Shown here piece after piece: positions 1-7,909 of a DNA stretch of 64,000 nt. Position numbers and translations under genes: made by a program. Within the stretch, counting starts at the first letter, position 1. Every line of letters starts with the position of its first letter. The notes under the pieces were generated by a model. That model was not told the DNA's origin, made no database searches, and worked only from the letters and a program-made list of their open reading frames with translations. The DNA comes from CAWJNF01 sp963844235 (GTDB lineage Bacteria; Actinomycetota; Thermoleophilia; Gaiellales; Gaiellaceae), in the NCBI GenBank assembly GCA_963844235.1, contig CAWJNF010000005.1:248001-312000 (forward strand), in the 5' to 3' direction.

Positions 1-354
1 GGACGTTGCACAGACGCGGAACTCGTCCGCGTAGAGGTCGTCCGCCGCCGGCCCGGAGGCGTGCGCCTCGACCTGCGCTCGCCGCAGACGTGGGTCGGTC
101 ACGATCCGGTCGAACTCGGCCATTAGCGTCGTCTTGGAGAGCACGGGGAGCTCGGCGAGCGCGATGTCACCGACGGCGACACGAGGGCCGAGCACGTCCC
201 GGTAGTAGGGCGAGCTCGACACGGCATGCCGCAGCAGCTCGCGGAGCCTCTCGCTCTGGAAGCAGCGCAGCTGATCGGGCGACCAGGCATCGTGCGAGAG
301 GAGCTCCGCCGCGATCGAACGCCTGTCTACGGGGTAAGGCGTGTTCGTCGTCAT
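1..354 (-). CDS. PaaK/CapK-type adenylate-forming ligase, N-terminal fragment
   Basis: This is the first 118 codons of a gene that runs off the left edge of the window. The start ATG overlaps the TGA of the upstream TetR gene (ATGA), so the two are translationally coupled. The protein opens with the helical lead-in of phenylacetate-CoA ligase/CapK-like enzymes: RLRELLRHAVSSSPYYRDVL, then ELPVLSKTTLMAEFD, and the fragment stops at VCATS, where the family's Thr-Ser-Gly-Ser-Thr-Gly AMP-binding loop should begin. The family adenylates a carboxylic acid and often transfers it to CoA. The substrate cannot be read from this part. The catalytic domain lies outside the window. Confidence 0.72.
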   Translation of the reverse strand, partial: MTTNTPYPVDRRSIAAELLSHDAWSPDQLRCFQSERLRELLRHAVSSSPYYRDVLGPRVAVGDIALAELPVLSKTTLMAEFDRIVTDPRLRRAQVEAHASGPAADDLYADEFRVCATS

Positions 355-1004
355 CTCCCTTTCCTCTCCGTGCTGTCCGCGCCGGCCGCCGCCGGCTTGG
401 TGAGACCGGTCACGTAAGCGGCGTGCATCTCCTCGAACGGCGCGAGCTCGGCCGCCTCGGGGTCGAGCAGGCGCTCCATCGCCATGCCGCGTGCGAGCGC
501 GCCGGAGCCCCGGGCGACCTCGACCGCGGGCAGGCGGAAATCGACGCCGTGGCGGCGCCCGATCTCCTCGACGAGCTCGGCCACGATCTCGAGGAACCTG
601 CGGCGCCGCGCTCCCATCTGCTCGCGCAGGTCCTCACGACGCGAGGCGTGCACCCAGAACTCGAGCAGGAGCGGTGTCCAGTCGGGCTCCTGCAAGTCAC
701 CGGCGGCCATCATGCGCGCGACGGCGCGCCCCGACTCCTCGAGCGTCGCCCCGTCCTCGAGCGCGACGCCCGCCGCGAGCGCCTCCACGCGCCGCTCGAA
801 GTGAGCGTCGAGCACCGCGAGGAAGAGCTCGTCCTTGCCCGCGAAGTTCGAGTAGACGGCGCCCTTCGTATAGCCGGCCTCCTCGGCGATCTCCTCGAGC
901 GACGCCTCGTGGAAGCCGCGGCGCAGGAAGACGGCGTGTGCGGCGGCGACCAGGTCGCTCCGGGTCCGCCCCTTGCGCTCTGCCCGCGTGAGACGCGTTG
1001 CCAT
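351..1004 (-). CDS. TetR/AcrR family transcriptional regulator
   Basis: 217-residue regulator. The N-terminal helix-turn-helix is clear: LVAAAHAVFLRRGFHEASLE followed by EIAEEAGYTKGAVYSNFAGK, the canonical TetR recognition helix (residues about 15-60). The rest is an alpha-helical ligand domain of normal length. The ATG at 1004 is chosen because the HTH begins about 15 residues downstream and a promoter with a palindromic operator lies immediately upstream. It overlaps the ligase gene at 1-354 by 4 nt, so it probably controls that gene together with its own expression. The ligand is unknown; acyl-CoA or aromatic compounds are typical for TetR regulators next to CoA ligases (inference). Confidence 0.93.
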   Translation of the reverse strand: MATRLTRAERKGRTRSDLVAAAHAVFLRRGFHEASLEEIAEEAGYTKGAVYSNFAGKDELFLAVLDAHFERRVEALAAGVALEDGATLEESGRAVARMMAAGDLQEPDWTPLLLEFWVHASRREDLREQMGARRRRFLEIVAELVEEIGRRHGVDFRLPAVEVARGSGALARGMAMERLLDPEAAELAPFEEMHAAYVTGLTKPAAAGADSTERKGR

Positions 1005-1013
1005 ACCGATGGA

Positions 1014-1042
1014 ACTGTAATACCGCCGGTATCTAATGTCAA
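1014..1042 (-). promoter_or_regulatory. Promoter with embedded TetR operator, leaderless type
   Basis: Read on the minus strand: a -35 box TTGACA (1042-1037), a 17-bp spacer and a -10 box TACAGT (1019-1014). The ATG of the TetR gene at 1004 begins 10 nt after the -10 box, so the mRNA would start at or almost at the start codon. The spacer holds a perfect 13-bp palindrome ATACCGGCGGTAT (1020-1032), positioned to block RNA polymerase. This is a good candidate TetR autoregulatory operator. Inferred from position and symmetry only. Confidence 0.75.
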
Positions 1043-1059
1043 GCCCCACGCCGAAGCGG

Positions 1060-1078
1060 GGCCGGATTTCATCCGGCC
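1060..1078. repeat. Palindromic intergenic repeat, copy 1 (GGCCGGAT/ATCCGGCC)
   Basis: Hairpin GGCCGGAT-ttc-ATCCGGCC between the TetR gene and the end of the next minus-strand gene. It matches the core of the better preserved copies at 21656, 39457, 43304, 43352, 52802 and 52858, but the outer GTAGG/CCTAC arms are eroded here. Confidence 0.7.
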
Positions 1079-1129
1079 GTGGGTGACGTGGGCCGGCAGC
1101 GCCTGGGCCTGTAGGTCGCTCCTCGACCG

Positions 1130-2062
1130 TTAACGGGGCAACCGCGTGCCGACGTCGCCGCTGAGCGCTGCGTCGAGCACGGCTCGCGCGAAGGCGGCGT
1201 CGAGAGCGCCCACGCCGAGATTGCAGCACGCGACCCGCTTCGCCTCCGCGCCGGACTCGAGCGCCTCGCCGACCGAGGCGTGCGGCGCCGGCCAGCCCTG
1301 GAAGTGTCCCTGGGCCCGGTAGTACTCGAACTGGGCGACGTCGTCGGACACGAAGAGCCCAGAATCGGCGATCGGGCCCACCCGGAACTGCGCGTCGAAG
1401 TCGAGCGGGAGAGCGAGATACCGGTCGCCGAGCCAGTCGCTGTCGATGGGAGGGTCGGGCCGGGCGAGGATCGGCGTTCCGGTGATAACGACGTCGGCCC
1501 CGCGGACGGCCGCCTCGGTGCTCTCTGCGACCACGGCGCCCCCTGCGAGCACTTCGGCGCGCTCGGGGTGGATGTCGAAGGCCCGGATCGACGCGTTCCC
1601 GTTCAGCGCGGCGACCACGCCTGCGTGGTAGCGGCCCTGCTCCCCGCAGCCGAGGATCGCCGCCGACGACCAGCCCGTGGGCGCCCAGCGGCGTATGCAG
1701 ACGCCGCTCGCCGCCGCCGTCCGCGCGGCGGTGATCTCGGCCGCGTCCATCACGGCTGTCGGGAACCCGGTCTCCGCGTCGTTGACGACGATCAGGCCGG
1801 AGATGTACGGGAGGCCTCGCTGCTTGTTGGCCGGGTAGCCGGCCACCCACTTGAGCGCCGCCACGTCCGCGTCGGCGAGGTAGGCGGGCATCGCGTGGAT
1901 GAAGGCGTCCTCGCGCGGATGGACGCCGGGCTTCGGCGGCAGCTCGACACGGCCTCGCGCCATGGCGCGGTACGTCTCCTCGACGAGGTCGATCTGATCG
2001 AGGATCGACGGCAGGAGATCGGCGACCTCCTGCCGCGAGAGATAGACGATGTCGTCGCGCAC
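1130..2062 (-). CDS. Ornithine cyclodeaminase / mu-crystallin family NAD(P) enzyme
   Basis: 310-residue protein of the ornithine cyclodeaminase/mu-crystallin family. It starts with YLSRQEVADLLPSILDQIDL and has PPKPGVHP, LKWVAGYPANKQRGLPYISG and the dinucleotide-binding AAILGCGEQGRYHA, in the family's order. Members deaminate ornithine to proline or act as imine/ketimine reductases and alanine dehydrogenases; the substrate here is not predictable. The GTG at 2062 is the only start codon between the upstream gene's stop and the conserved N-terminus. It lies 37 nt downstream of the F420/flavin reductase gene on the same strand, so they probably share a transcript. Confidence 0.88.
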   Translation of the reverse strand: MRDDIVYLSRQEVADLLPSILDQIDLVEETYRAMARGRVELPPKPGVHPREDAFIHAMPAYLADADVAALKWVAGYPANKQRGLPYISGLIVVNDAETGFPTAVMDAAEITAARTAAASGVCIRRWAPTGWSSAAILGCGEQGRYHAGVVAALNGNASIRAFDIHPERAEVLAGGAVVAESTEAAVRGADVVITGTPILARPDPPIDSDWLGDRYLALPLDFDAQFRVGPIADSGLFVSDDVAQFEYYRAQGHFQGWPAPHASVGEALESGAEAKRVACCNLGVGALDAAFARAVLDAALSGDVGTRLPR

Positions 2063-2099
2063 GCTGGATGGAGCGGCTGTGTGCGGACGGACGGTGCGA

Positions 2100-2504
2100 T
2101 CAGCCGCCGTAGCCGCCGACGTAGGTCGGTTCGACCTTGAAGATGACGCGCTGCTCGTCGGACGACCGGTAGGGGTACGGGCGCTGGCCGAGGTACTTCT
2201 CGGCGAGGTTGTCGATGTCGTCCTCGGCGGCCTGACCGTCGACGATGTCGACCACCTTGCCCCGGATCTCGACCATCTCGTAGGGATTCTCGGGATTGGT
2301 CGCGGAGAGCGCCACACGGGCGTCGCGCCGCATGTTTCGATCCTTGGCCCGGCCCTTGGCAGTGTTGATCGTCACGTGCGTGCCGTCCGTGCTCCCCCAC
2401 ACCGGGGTGGACTGGGGCGCGCCGTCCGGGCCCAGGGTCACGAGGTGCCAGAAGGCCTTGCCCTCGAGCCAGGTCTGCACGTTCTCCGGTATCGCGACTC
2501 CCAT
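2100..2504 (-). CDS. PPOX-class F420/FMN-dependent reductase
   Basis: 134-residue split-barrel flavoprotein of the pyridoxamine-phosphate-oxidase-like class. The signature GKAFWHLVTLGPDGAPQSTP and VWGSTDGTHVTINTAKGRAK are typical of actinobacterial F420-dependent PPOX-class proteins; RNMRRDARVALSATNPENPY follows. These small dimeric enzymes reduce quinones, biliverdin or xenobiotics with F420H2 or FMN. Start ATG at 2504 is preceded by GAGGAGA. It is divergent from the CoA-transferase gene at 2545, only 40 bp away, so promoters overlap. Whether it uses F420 or FMN cannot be decided by eye. Confidence 0.88.
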   Translation of the reverse strand: MGVAIPENVQTWLEGKAFWHLVTLGPDGAPQSTPVWGSTDGTHVTINTAKGRAKDRNMRRDARVALSATNPENPYEMVEIRGKVVDIVDGQAAEDDIDNLAEKYLGQRPYPYRSSDEQRVIFKVEPTYVGGYGG

Positions 2505-2544
2505 GCCTATCTCCTCGTGTCGTTTGCGAGTAGGGTAGTCGCTC

Positions 2545-3714
2545 GTGCAGCCGCTGGCCGGCTACAGGGTCGTCGCATGCGAGGTCGGCCTCGCCGGCCC
2601 GATCTGCTCCCGGTTGCTCGCCGATCTCGGCGCCGAGGTGGTCAAGATCGAGCGGCCCGGATCGGGCGACGTCACGCGCGGCTGGGACACCGGGGCGGCG
2701 GGCCTGTCAACCGGCTTCGTGTGGGTCAACCGCGGCAAGAGGAGCGTCGCGCTCGACCTCAAGGGCGCGGAGGCGCGGGCCGCCCTCGATCGCCTGATCG
2801 AGCGGTCCGACGTGTTCCTCGTCAACTTCGCTCCCGGTTGGGCCGGCAGCATGGGCCTGGACGAGGCGTCCGTTCGCCGGCTCCGACCGGACGTCGTCTA
2901 CACCGAGATCACGGGCTACGGCTCCGACGGCCCCTACGCGGGGAAGAACGCCTACGACCTCGTCGTCCAGGGCGAGGCCGGGCTGATCGCCATGACGGGA
3001 ACGCCGGCCGAGCCGGCGCGCATCTCCATCCCGGTCGCCGATATCGGCGCCGGCTCGTATGCGGCGATCGGCACGCTCGCCGCGTTGCTGCGGCGCGGGG
3101 CGACCGGCGAGGGCGAGCGGGTCTCGGTGTCGCTCTTCGACGTCATGCTCGACTGGACGGGCTACTACCCGCACTTCTGGTGGCATCGGCGCGAGGAGCC
3201 CGGGCGCCACGGCCTGCGGCACCCGCTGTTCTGTCCCTACGGGCCCTACCGGGCGCGCGGCGGTCGCTACTTCAACCTCGCCGTGCTCTCCCCCGAGCAC
3301 TGGCGGTCGTTCTGCCTCGAGGTCGTCGAGCGGCCGGACCTATTCGAGGACGCCCGCTACGACACGATGGAGGGCAGGGTCGCCCACCGGGCCGAGCTCG
3401 AGCCGCTCCTCGGGGACGTGTTCCTGACGCGCGAGCCCGAGGACTGGGTGGCGAAGCTCGAGCGAGTGGAGATTCCCTGCGGCCTCGTGCGGGAGTTCCA
3501 CGAGGTCATGGAACATCCACAGCTCGCGTACAACGGGCTCGTCACCGAGGTGGGCTCGCCCGTCGGGGCGATTCCGACGATCGGGAGCCCCATCGCGCTC
3601 GGCGGCGACAGGCCGGAGCTCGGCGGCGTGCCGGCGCTCGGCGAGCACACCGACGAGGTGCTGGCGGAGCTGGGGCTTTCGGAGAGTGAGATCCGTGCCG
3701 TGACGAGTCGCTAG
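2545..3714 (+). CDS. Class III (CaiB/BaiF-type) CoA-transferase
   Basis: 389-residue CaiB/BaiF family protein that moves CoA between carboxylic acids. It shows the N-terminal LLADLGAEVVKIERPGSGD, the VNRGKRSVALDLK segment and YDLVVQGEAGLIAMTGTP, whose Asp (D136 of this protein) aligns with the aspartate that forms the covalent acyl intermediate in the family. GTG start at 2545. A TAGGGT hexamer ends 8 nt before it, so it may be transcribed without a leader. Its stop overlaps the 3' end of the convergent aldo/keto reductase gene by 4 nt. Substrate unknown; the nearby adenylate-forming ligase fits carboxylic-acid metabolism. Confidence 0.93.
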   Translation: MQPLAGYRVVACEVGLAGPICSRLLADLGAEVVKIERPGSGDVTRGWDTGAAGLSTGFVWVNRGKRSVALDLKGAEARAALDRLIERSDVFLVNFAPGWAGSMGLDEASVRRLRPDVVYTEITGYGSDGPYAGKNAYDLVVQGEAGLIAMTGTPAEPARISIPVADIGAGSYAAIGTLAALLRRGATGEGERVSVSLFDVMLDWTGYYPHFWWHRREEPGRHGLRHPLFCPYGPYRARGGRYFNLAVLSPEHWRSFCLEVVERPDLFEDARYDTMEGRVAHRAELEPLLGDVFLTREPEDWVAKLERVEIPCGLVREFHEVMEHPQLAYNGLVTEVGSPVGAIPTIGSPIALGGDRPELGGVPALGEHTDEVLAELGLSESEIRAVTSR

Positions 3715-4515
3715 CGCTCGCCACAGAGGCGCTCGACCAGGAGTCGCTCGTCGGGCCCGAACGCGGGTTCCAGTCCAGCCCGCGCGTTCGCCGTGGCGTG
3801 AGCCGGGCTCGACGTGGCCGGGATGACGACGTGGATGCGCTCGTCCGACAGCGCCCAGCGCAGCAGGGCCTCCGCCCAGCTCTCGACGCCCAGCGCTTCC
3901 TGCCATCCCGCCTGGCGGGGCTCCGGGATGACGGCGCCGGCGCCGCCGAGCGGCCGCATCGCGACGACGCCGAGCCCGAGGTCGGCGGCGAGCGGCAGGA
4001 TCTCGCGCTCGGCCTCGCGCTGGCGCGGGTTGTACGGCACCTGGATCGCCTGGATCCGGCCCGTTTGCATGACGCGCGCAAGTTCGTCGAAGGCCGACGC
4101 CTGGTAGTGGGTCGCCCCGATGAGGTCGATGTGCCCGTCGTCCCGCTCCCGCTCGAGCCACGGCAGGCGCTCCTGCCATGCGACGAGATTGTGGATCTGC
4201 TCCAGCTCGACGTGCCCGCCGTAGAAGGCGAGCTGGTCGGCTAGCTGGCGATGGGCCTCGTCCTCGGACGGCGTCCAGATCTTCGTCGCCACGATCGCTT
4301 CGCCGCGACGCGCGCCGAGCGCCTCGCCCAGGATCCGTTCCGCCCGACCGTACATTGGGGACGAGTCGACGAGCCGCGTCCCGGCCGCAAAGGCCGCTTC
4401 GACCACCTCGCGTGCTCGCGGAGCTCGCTCGGGGGCAAGGTCGAACACCTGCCAGGTCCCCGAGCCCGACCACGGGGACCTCGAGGCCGGTGCTGCCGAA
4501 GCGTCGGCGTTCCAC
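3711..4515 (-). CDS. Aldo/keto reductase, interrupted by a single-base frameshift
   Basis: NAD(P)H-dependent aldo/keto reductase of about 267 residues. Residues 1-19 (MERRRFGSTGLEVPVVGLG, GTG start at 4515) are in one frame. From VFDLAPERAPRA onward (LVDSSPMYGRAERILGEAL with the catalytic Tyr, ATKIW with the catalytic Lys, IDLIGATHYQ with His) the protein is in another frame down to 3711. Removing one base from the C4 run at 4458-4461 restores VVGLGTWQVFDLAPER, the expected family sequence. So the break is a +1 indel in a short homopolymer, either a sequencing/assembly error or a recent mutation. Convergent with the CoA-transferase gene. Confidence 0.88.
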
Positions 4516-4537
4516 GACGGTCAGGACGATAGCGGCG

Positions 4538-4567
4538 TTACCGTCGGGGCAGGGCGCGTGGTACGTT
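4538..4567 (+). promoter_or_regulatory. Putative leaderless promoter of the hopanoid operon
   Basis: TTACCG (4538-4543), 18-bp spacer, TACGTT (4562-4567), then only 7 nt to the hpnC ATG at 4575. The -10 box is good and the -35 box is weak. No Shine-Dalgarno sequence precedes the ATG, which fits a leaderless transcript. It sits in a 59-bp divergent gap shared with the aldo/keto reductase gene. Confidence 0.5.
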
Positions 4568-4574
4568 CCGCCGC

Positions 4575-5426
4575 ATGGAGAGCGCCGAGCTCCTCGAGAG
4601 CCGCGGGCTCACGCTGGCGGAGATCGACGCACGTTCCCGCGGCGAGAACTTCCCGATCGCCTCGATCCTCGCGCCGCGGGAGGCGCGCCCGCACTTGCGG
4701 GCGGTGTACGGGTTCGCCCGGCTCGTCGACAACCTCGGCGACGAGGCCGCCGGTGACCGTGACGCTCTCCTCGACGAGCTCGAGCGCGAGCTCGACCGCT
4801 GCTACGACGGCTCGCCGCAGACAGGGATCATGCGGCGCCTGCAGCGAACGATCGCGGCGTGCATGCTCCCGCGTGATCCGTTTTGGCGCCTGATCGAGGC
4901 GAACCGGATCGACCAGCGCCGAGAGGAGTACGAGAGCTGGGACGACGTCCGGTGGTACTGCACCTTCTCGGCCGAGCCGGTGGGGCGACTCGTGCTCGGT
5001 ATCTACGGGCAGGGGGGCGAGCCGGACCTCGTCGCCATGTCGGACGACGTCTGCACCGGCCTCCAGCTGGTCAACTTCCTCCAGGACCCGCCGCGTGACC
5101 TCGCGCTCGGCCGCGTCTACCTACCGCAGGAGGATCTGCGGCGCTTCGGTGTGCTCCCCGCCGAGCTCGCGGGCCCGCGCTCGGATCGGCTGGCGACGCT
5201 GTGCCGGTTCGAGGCCGCTCGGGCCGCGGCGCTGCTGGAGCAAGGGTTCCCGCTCGGCCGAACGCTCGGCGGTCGCGTCGGCAAGTCGGTCTCGCTGTTC
5301 TCCCGGGGTGGTCTCGCTGCTCTCGCGGCTCTCGAGCGCTCGGGCTGGGACGTCTTCTCGGGGCGGCCCGCACCGACGAAGCTGACGTTCGGATGGCTGA
5401 CACTGAAGGAGCTGGCGCGGCGATGA
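4575..5426 (+). CDS. hpnC: HpnC, hydroxysqualene synthase
   Basis: 283-residue trans-isoprenyl diphosphate synthase (squalene/phytoene synthase fold). In the HpnCDE route, HpnC converts presqualene diphosphate to hydroxysqualene. Both Asp-rich Mg-diphosphate sites are visible: VDNLGDE (D52xxxD56) and FLQDPPRD followed by LGRVYLPQEDL. The N-terminus NFPIASILAPREARPHLRAV is typical of HpnC rather than HpnD. It is the first gene of the operon, and its TGA overlaps the hpnD ATG (ATGA). Assigned as HpnC by order and N-terminal signature; HpnC and HpnD are paralogues. Confidence 0.93.
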   Translation: MESAELLESRGLTLAEIDARSRGENFPIASILAPREARPHLRAVYGFARLVDNLGDEAAGDRDALLDELERELDRCYDGSPQTGIMRRLQRTIAACMLPRDPFWRLIEANRIDQRREEYESWDDVRWYCTFSAEPVGRLVLGIYGQGGEPDLVAMSDDVCTGLQLVNFLQDPPRDLALGRVYLPQEDLRRFGVLPAELAGPRSDRLATLCRFEAARAAALLEQGFPLGRTLGGRVGKSVSLFSRGGLAALAALERSGWDVFSGRPAPTKLTFGWLTLKELARR

Positions 5427-6274
5427 GGCTCGAGGAGGCCTACGCCGAGTGCACGCGCATCACGCGCCGCGAGGCCCGTAACTTCGCGTGGGGCATCATG
5501 CTGCTGCCGCGTCCGAAGCGGCTCGCGCTGGCGGCGCTCTACGCCTACGCCCGCCGCGTCGACGACATCGCCGACGGCCACGCGGAGCCGGAGCAGAAGC
5601 GCACGCAGCTCGAGGCGCTCGGGCGGGCTGCGGCGGCGCTTCCGGGCGACGCGTCGACGGATCCGGTCTTGTTCGCGCTCGCTGACACGCTGCGACGGTA
5701 TCCAGTACCCGGGGAAGCGCTCCAGGCGCTCATAGAGGGGGCGCTCTGGGACGTCGACCGAAGCCGGTACGCGAACTGGGCCGAGCTCAGGGAGTACTGC
5801 TGCCGGGTCGCGGGCGCCGTGGGGATCGCCTGCACGGCCGTCTACGAGCCCTCCCACCCGGACCGCGCCTACCCGCTCGCCGAGACGCTCGGTCTCGCCC
5901 TGCAGCAGATCAACATCATGCGCGACGTGCCGGAGGACTGGATTCTCGGACGCGTCTACCTCCCTCAGGACGAGCTCGATCGTTTCGGGGTGTCGGAGGA
6001 CGACATCGCGGAGGGGCGGCTCGGACCGGGGTGGCGCGGGCTCATGGCTCACCAGGGCTCGCGAGCGAGAGCGCTCCTTACCGAAGGATTCGGCCTGCTC
6101 TCTCTGCTCGACGCGCGTAGCGCGCTCTGTGTCCGTACGCTCGCGGGCATCTACGCCGGAGTCCTGGACGAGATGGAGCGGCGTCGCTACGACGTCTTCA
6201 CGGCGCGGCCGAGCCTCTCCGCTCTCGGCAAGCTGCGCGTCATCGGCAGCGGGATCCTGCGCGAGGCGGCCTAG
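5423..6274 (+). CDS. hpnD: HpnD, presqualene diphosphate synthase
   Basis: 283-residue squalene/phytoene-synthase family enzyme that condenses two farnesyl diphosphates into presqualene diphosphate, the first committed step to squalene. Motifs: SRRNFAW-like region REARNFAWGIMLLPRPKR, YARRVDDIADG (first DxxxD), QQINIMRDVPEDWILGRVYL (second Asp-rich motif). The ATG at 5423 is chosen because it overlaps the hpnC stop and directly precedes the conserved LEEAYAECTRITRREARNF; the reading frame is open further upstream but that part overlaps hpnC and has no family sequence. It is followed by the structured element at 6279. Confidence 0.94.
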   Translation: MRLEEAYAECTRITRREARNFAWGIMLLPRPKRLALAALYAYARRVDDIADGHAEPEQKRTQLEALGRAAAALPGDASTDPVLFALADTLRRYPVPGEALQALIEGALWDVDRSRYANWAELREYCCRVAGAVGIACTAVYEPSHPDRAYPLAETLGLALQQINIMRDVPEDWILGRVYLPQDELDRFGVSEDDIAEGRLGPGWRGLMAHQGSRARALLTEGFGLLSLLDARSALCVRTLAGIYAGVLDEMERRRYDVFTARPSLSALGKLRVIGSGILREAA

Positions 6275-6278
6275 ACTC

Positions 6279-6442
6279 GTGTTCCGTCTCGGAAGTCCCT
6301 TGATGCTCCGGCGCGCGAAAGCGAGCCGGGCAAGGACGCAAGGAGCGTCAATACTGGACCTGAAGTATTGGCGCGACCGAGGACGCCGAACGGCGACGCT
6401 TTGCAGCCGCCGGGGCGCGAGACGACTTTCGGGACGGAACAC
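6279..6442 (+). ncRNA. Candidate structured RNA element, copy A
   Basis: 164-nt element between hpnD and hpnE. The ends pair perfectly over 19 bp (GUGUUCCGUCUCGGAAGUC at 6279-6297 with GACUUUCGGGACGGAACAC at 6424-6442, a few G-U pairs). Inside are a second helix (CUCCGGCG/CGCCGGGG), a conserved stretch GAGCCGGGCAAGGACGCAAG, a variable hairpin (CAAUACU/AGUAUUG) and a second conserved stretch GCGCGACCGAGGACGC. The same architecture and core occur at 19287-19446 and 24632-24789 (minus strand), with compensatory changes in the helices. Its 3' end is 32 nt before the hpnE start, so it could act as a cis element for hpnE, but copy C is not in front of a gene. I cannot match it to a named RNA class. 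Confidence 0.65.
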
Positions 6443-6474
6443 TGAAGAGTCGTGGCTCTCGGCACGGTGAGGAC

Positions 6475-7752
6475 ATGAGAGTGGCCGTGATCGGGGGTGG
6501 CCTGGCCGGGCTCGCCGCTGCGCTCGACTGCCTGGACGCCGGCGCAGACGTGACTCTGCTCGAGGCACGCCCGACACTCGGCGGAGCCGTCCAGACCCTG
6601 CCGGAGCGAGACGGCGACCCGCCCCCGCCGCCCGACAACGGCCAGCACGTCGCCCTCGGCTGCTTCACCGAGTATCTGCGTTTCCTCGAGCGGATCGGGC
6701 AGACGAGCTCGATCAGGCGCCTGCGGCTCGAGCTGCCGGTGATCGACGAGAACGGGCGAGTCGGCGCGCTCGGCCCGGGAGCGCGCACGCTGCTTCGGTA
6801 CCGGCACCTGCGACTCGACGAGCGCCTCCGCCTTGCCGTGATAGCCACCCGGCTGGGGCGTCTCGATCCGGCCTCACACGACGGCGAGACGTTCGGCCGC
6901 CTCCTCAGGCGGCTGGGCTCGAGCGAGCGCGCGATCGACCGCTTCTGGGACGTCTTCATCCGTCCGGCGCTCAACCTGCCGGCCGACGAGGCAAGCGCCT
7001 CGCTCGGGCTCTTCACCGTGCAGACGGCTCTTCTCGCCGATCGTGCCGCGAGCGACCTCGTACTCCCCAGGGCTCCGCTGGGCGAGATGCACGGAGACGC
7101 GGCAGGACGGGCGCTCGAGGAGGCGGGCGCGACGGTGATGGTCAGGACGCGGGTCGCCGTGCTCGAGCCCGATGCGGCTGTGACGGCCGCCGGCGAGCGC
7201 GTCGCCGCCGATGCGTTCGTCGTCGCTGTGCCTCCCGCAGAGGCGGCGTCCCTCCTCGAGGAGCCGGCGCCCACCTTGGAGGACTCTCCGATCGTGAGCG
7301 TTCACCTCCTCTTCGATCGGTCGCTGCTCGAGCCGCCGCTCGCCGCCCTGCTCGGCAGCCCGGCGCACTGGATCTTCGACCGCGGCCGGCTCACCGGCCA
7401 CCCACCCGAGCGGGGGCAGTACCTCACGGTCGTCTCGAGTGGCGTTCCCGACCTGGTTGCCACCCGGGGCCGCGAGCTCGTCGAGCTCATGCGAGCTGCC
7501 ATCGTCGAGCGCCTCGGACCGGCGGAGCTGCTCTGGTCGCGCGTCAGCCGCGAGCCGCAGGCGACCTTCGCGGGCCGCCCGGGGACGGCCGCGCACCGGC
7601 TTGGACCGGAGACCGGGCGGCCGGGTGTCGTGAGGGCCGGAGCGTGGACGCGGACGGGCTGGCCCGCCACCATGGAAGGCGCCGTCCGCAGCGGCCGCAC
7701 GGCAGCACGCACGTTGCTGGGAAGCGCGATCCGCGAGCCGGTAACGCCGTGA
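6475..7752 (+). CDS. hpnE: HpnE, hydroxysqualene dehydroxylase (FAD)
   Basis: 425-residue FAD-dependent amine-oxidase/phytoene-desaturase-like enzyme that reduces hydroxysqualene to squalene in the HpnCDE pathway. The N-terminus MRVAVIGGGLAGLAAALDCL is the Rossmann FAD site, followed by DVTLLEARPTLGGAVQT. The C-terminal FAD segment is PGVVRAGAWTRTGWPATMEG with AVRSGRTAA. Length matches the family. ATG at 6475. It sits between the structured element and shc, in the expected operon position. Confidence 0.93.
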   Translation: MRVAVIGGGLAGLAAALDCLDAGADVTLLEARPTLGGAVQTLPERDGDPPPPPDNGQHVALGCFTEYLRFLERIGQTSSIRRLRLELPVIDENGRVGALGPGARTLLRYRHLRLDERLRLAVIATRLGRLDPASHDGETFGRLLRRLGSSERAIDRFWDVFIRPALNLPADEASASLGLFTVQTALLADRAASDLVLPRAPLGEMHGDAAGRALEEAGATVMVRTRVAVLEPDAAVTAAGERVAADAFVVAVPPAEAASLLEEPAPTLEDSPIVSVHLLFDRSLLEPPLAALLGSPAHWIFDRGRLTGHPPERGQYLTVVSSGVPDLVATRGRELVELMRAAIVERLGPAELLWSRVSREPQATFAGRPGTAAHRLGPETGRPGVVRAGAWTRTGWPATMEGAVRSGRTAARTLLGSAIREPVTP

Positions 7753-7909
7753 CCGACGCCCTACATTCCGACGCGGTGCCGGGGCCACCCCGGACCACCA
7801 CCCGCTATGAGCGTAACGCGATAGCGCGCGCGTGTGTGTCACGCCAAGGGACGAAACTTGCGCGGCTTCGGGTCGGATTGCACACGCAGCGACGGACGAG
7901 GGGGCGGGG

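Noticed and set aside
6279..6442. Structured element as a c-di-GMP, c-di-AMP, glycine, cobalamin or TPP riboswitch
   Set aside because: GGACGCA is shared with GEMM-I RNAs, but the remaining consensus and the length of the terminal helix do not fit, and the recalled cores of the other classes are absent. No class is assigned.
7832..7909. Longer start of squalene-hopene cyclase at 7832
   Set aside because: The 26 extra residues have no family similarity and the GTG at 7910 has a better ribosome-binding stretch and family-like N-terminus.
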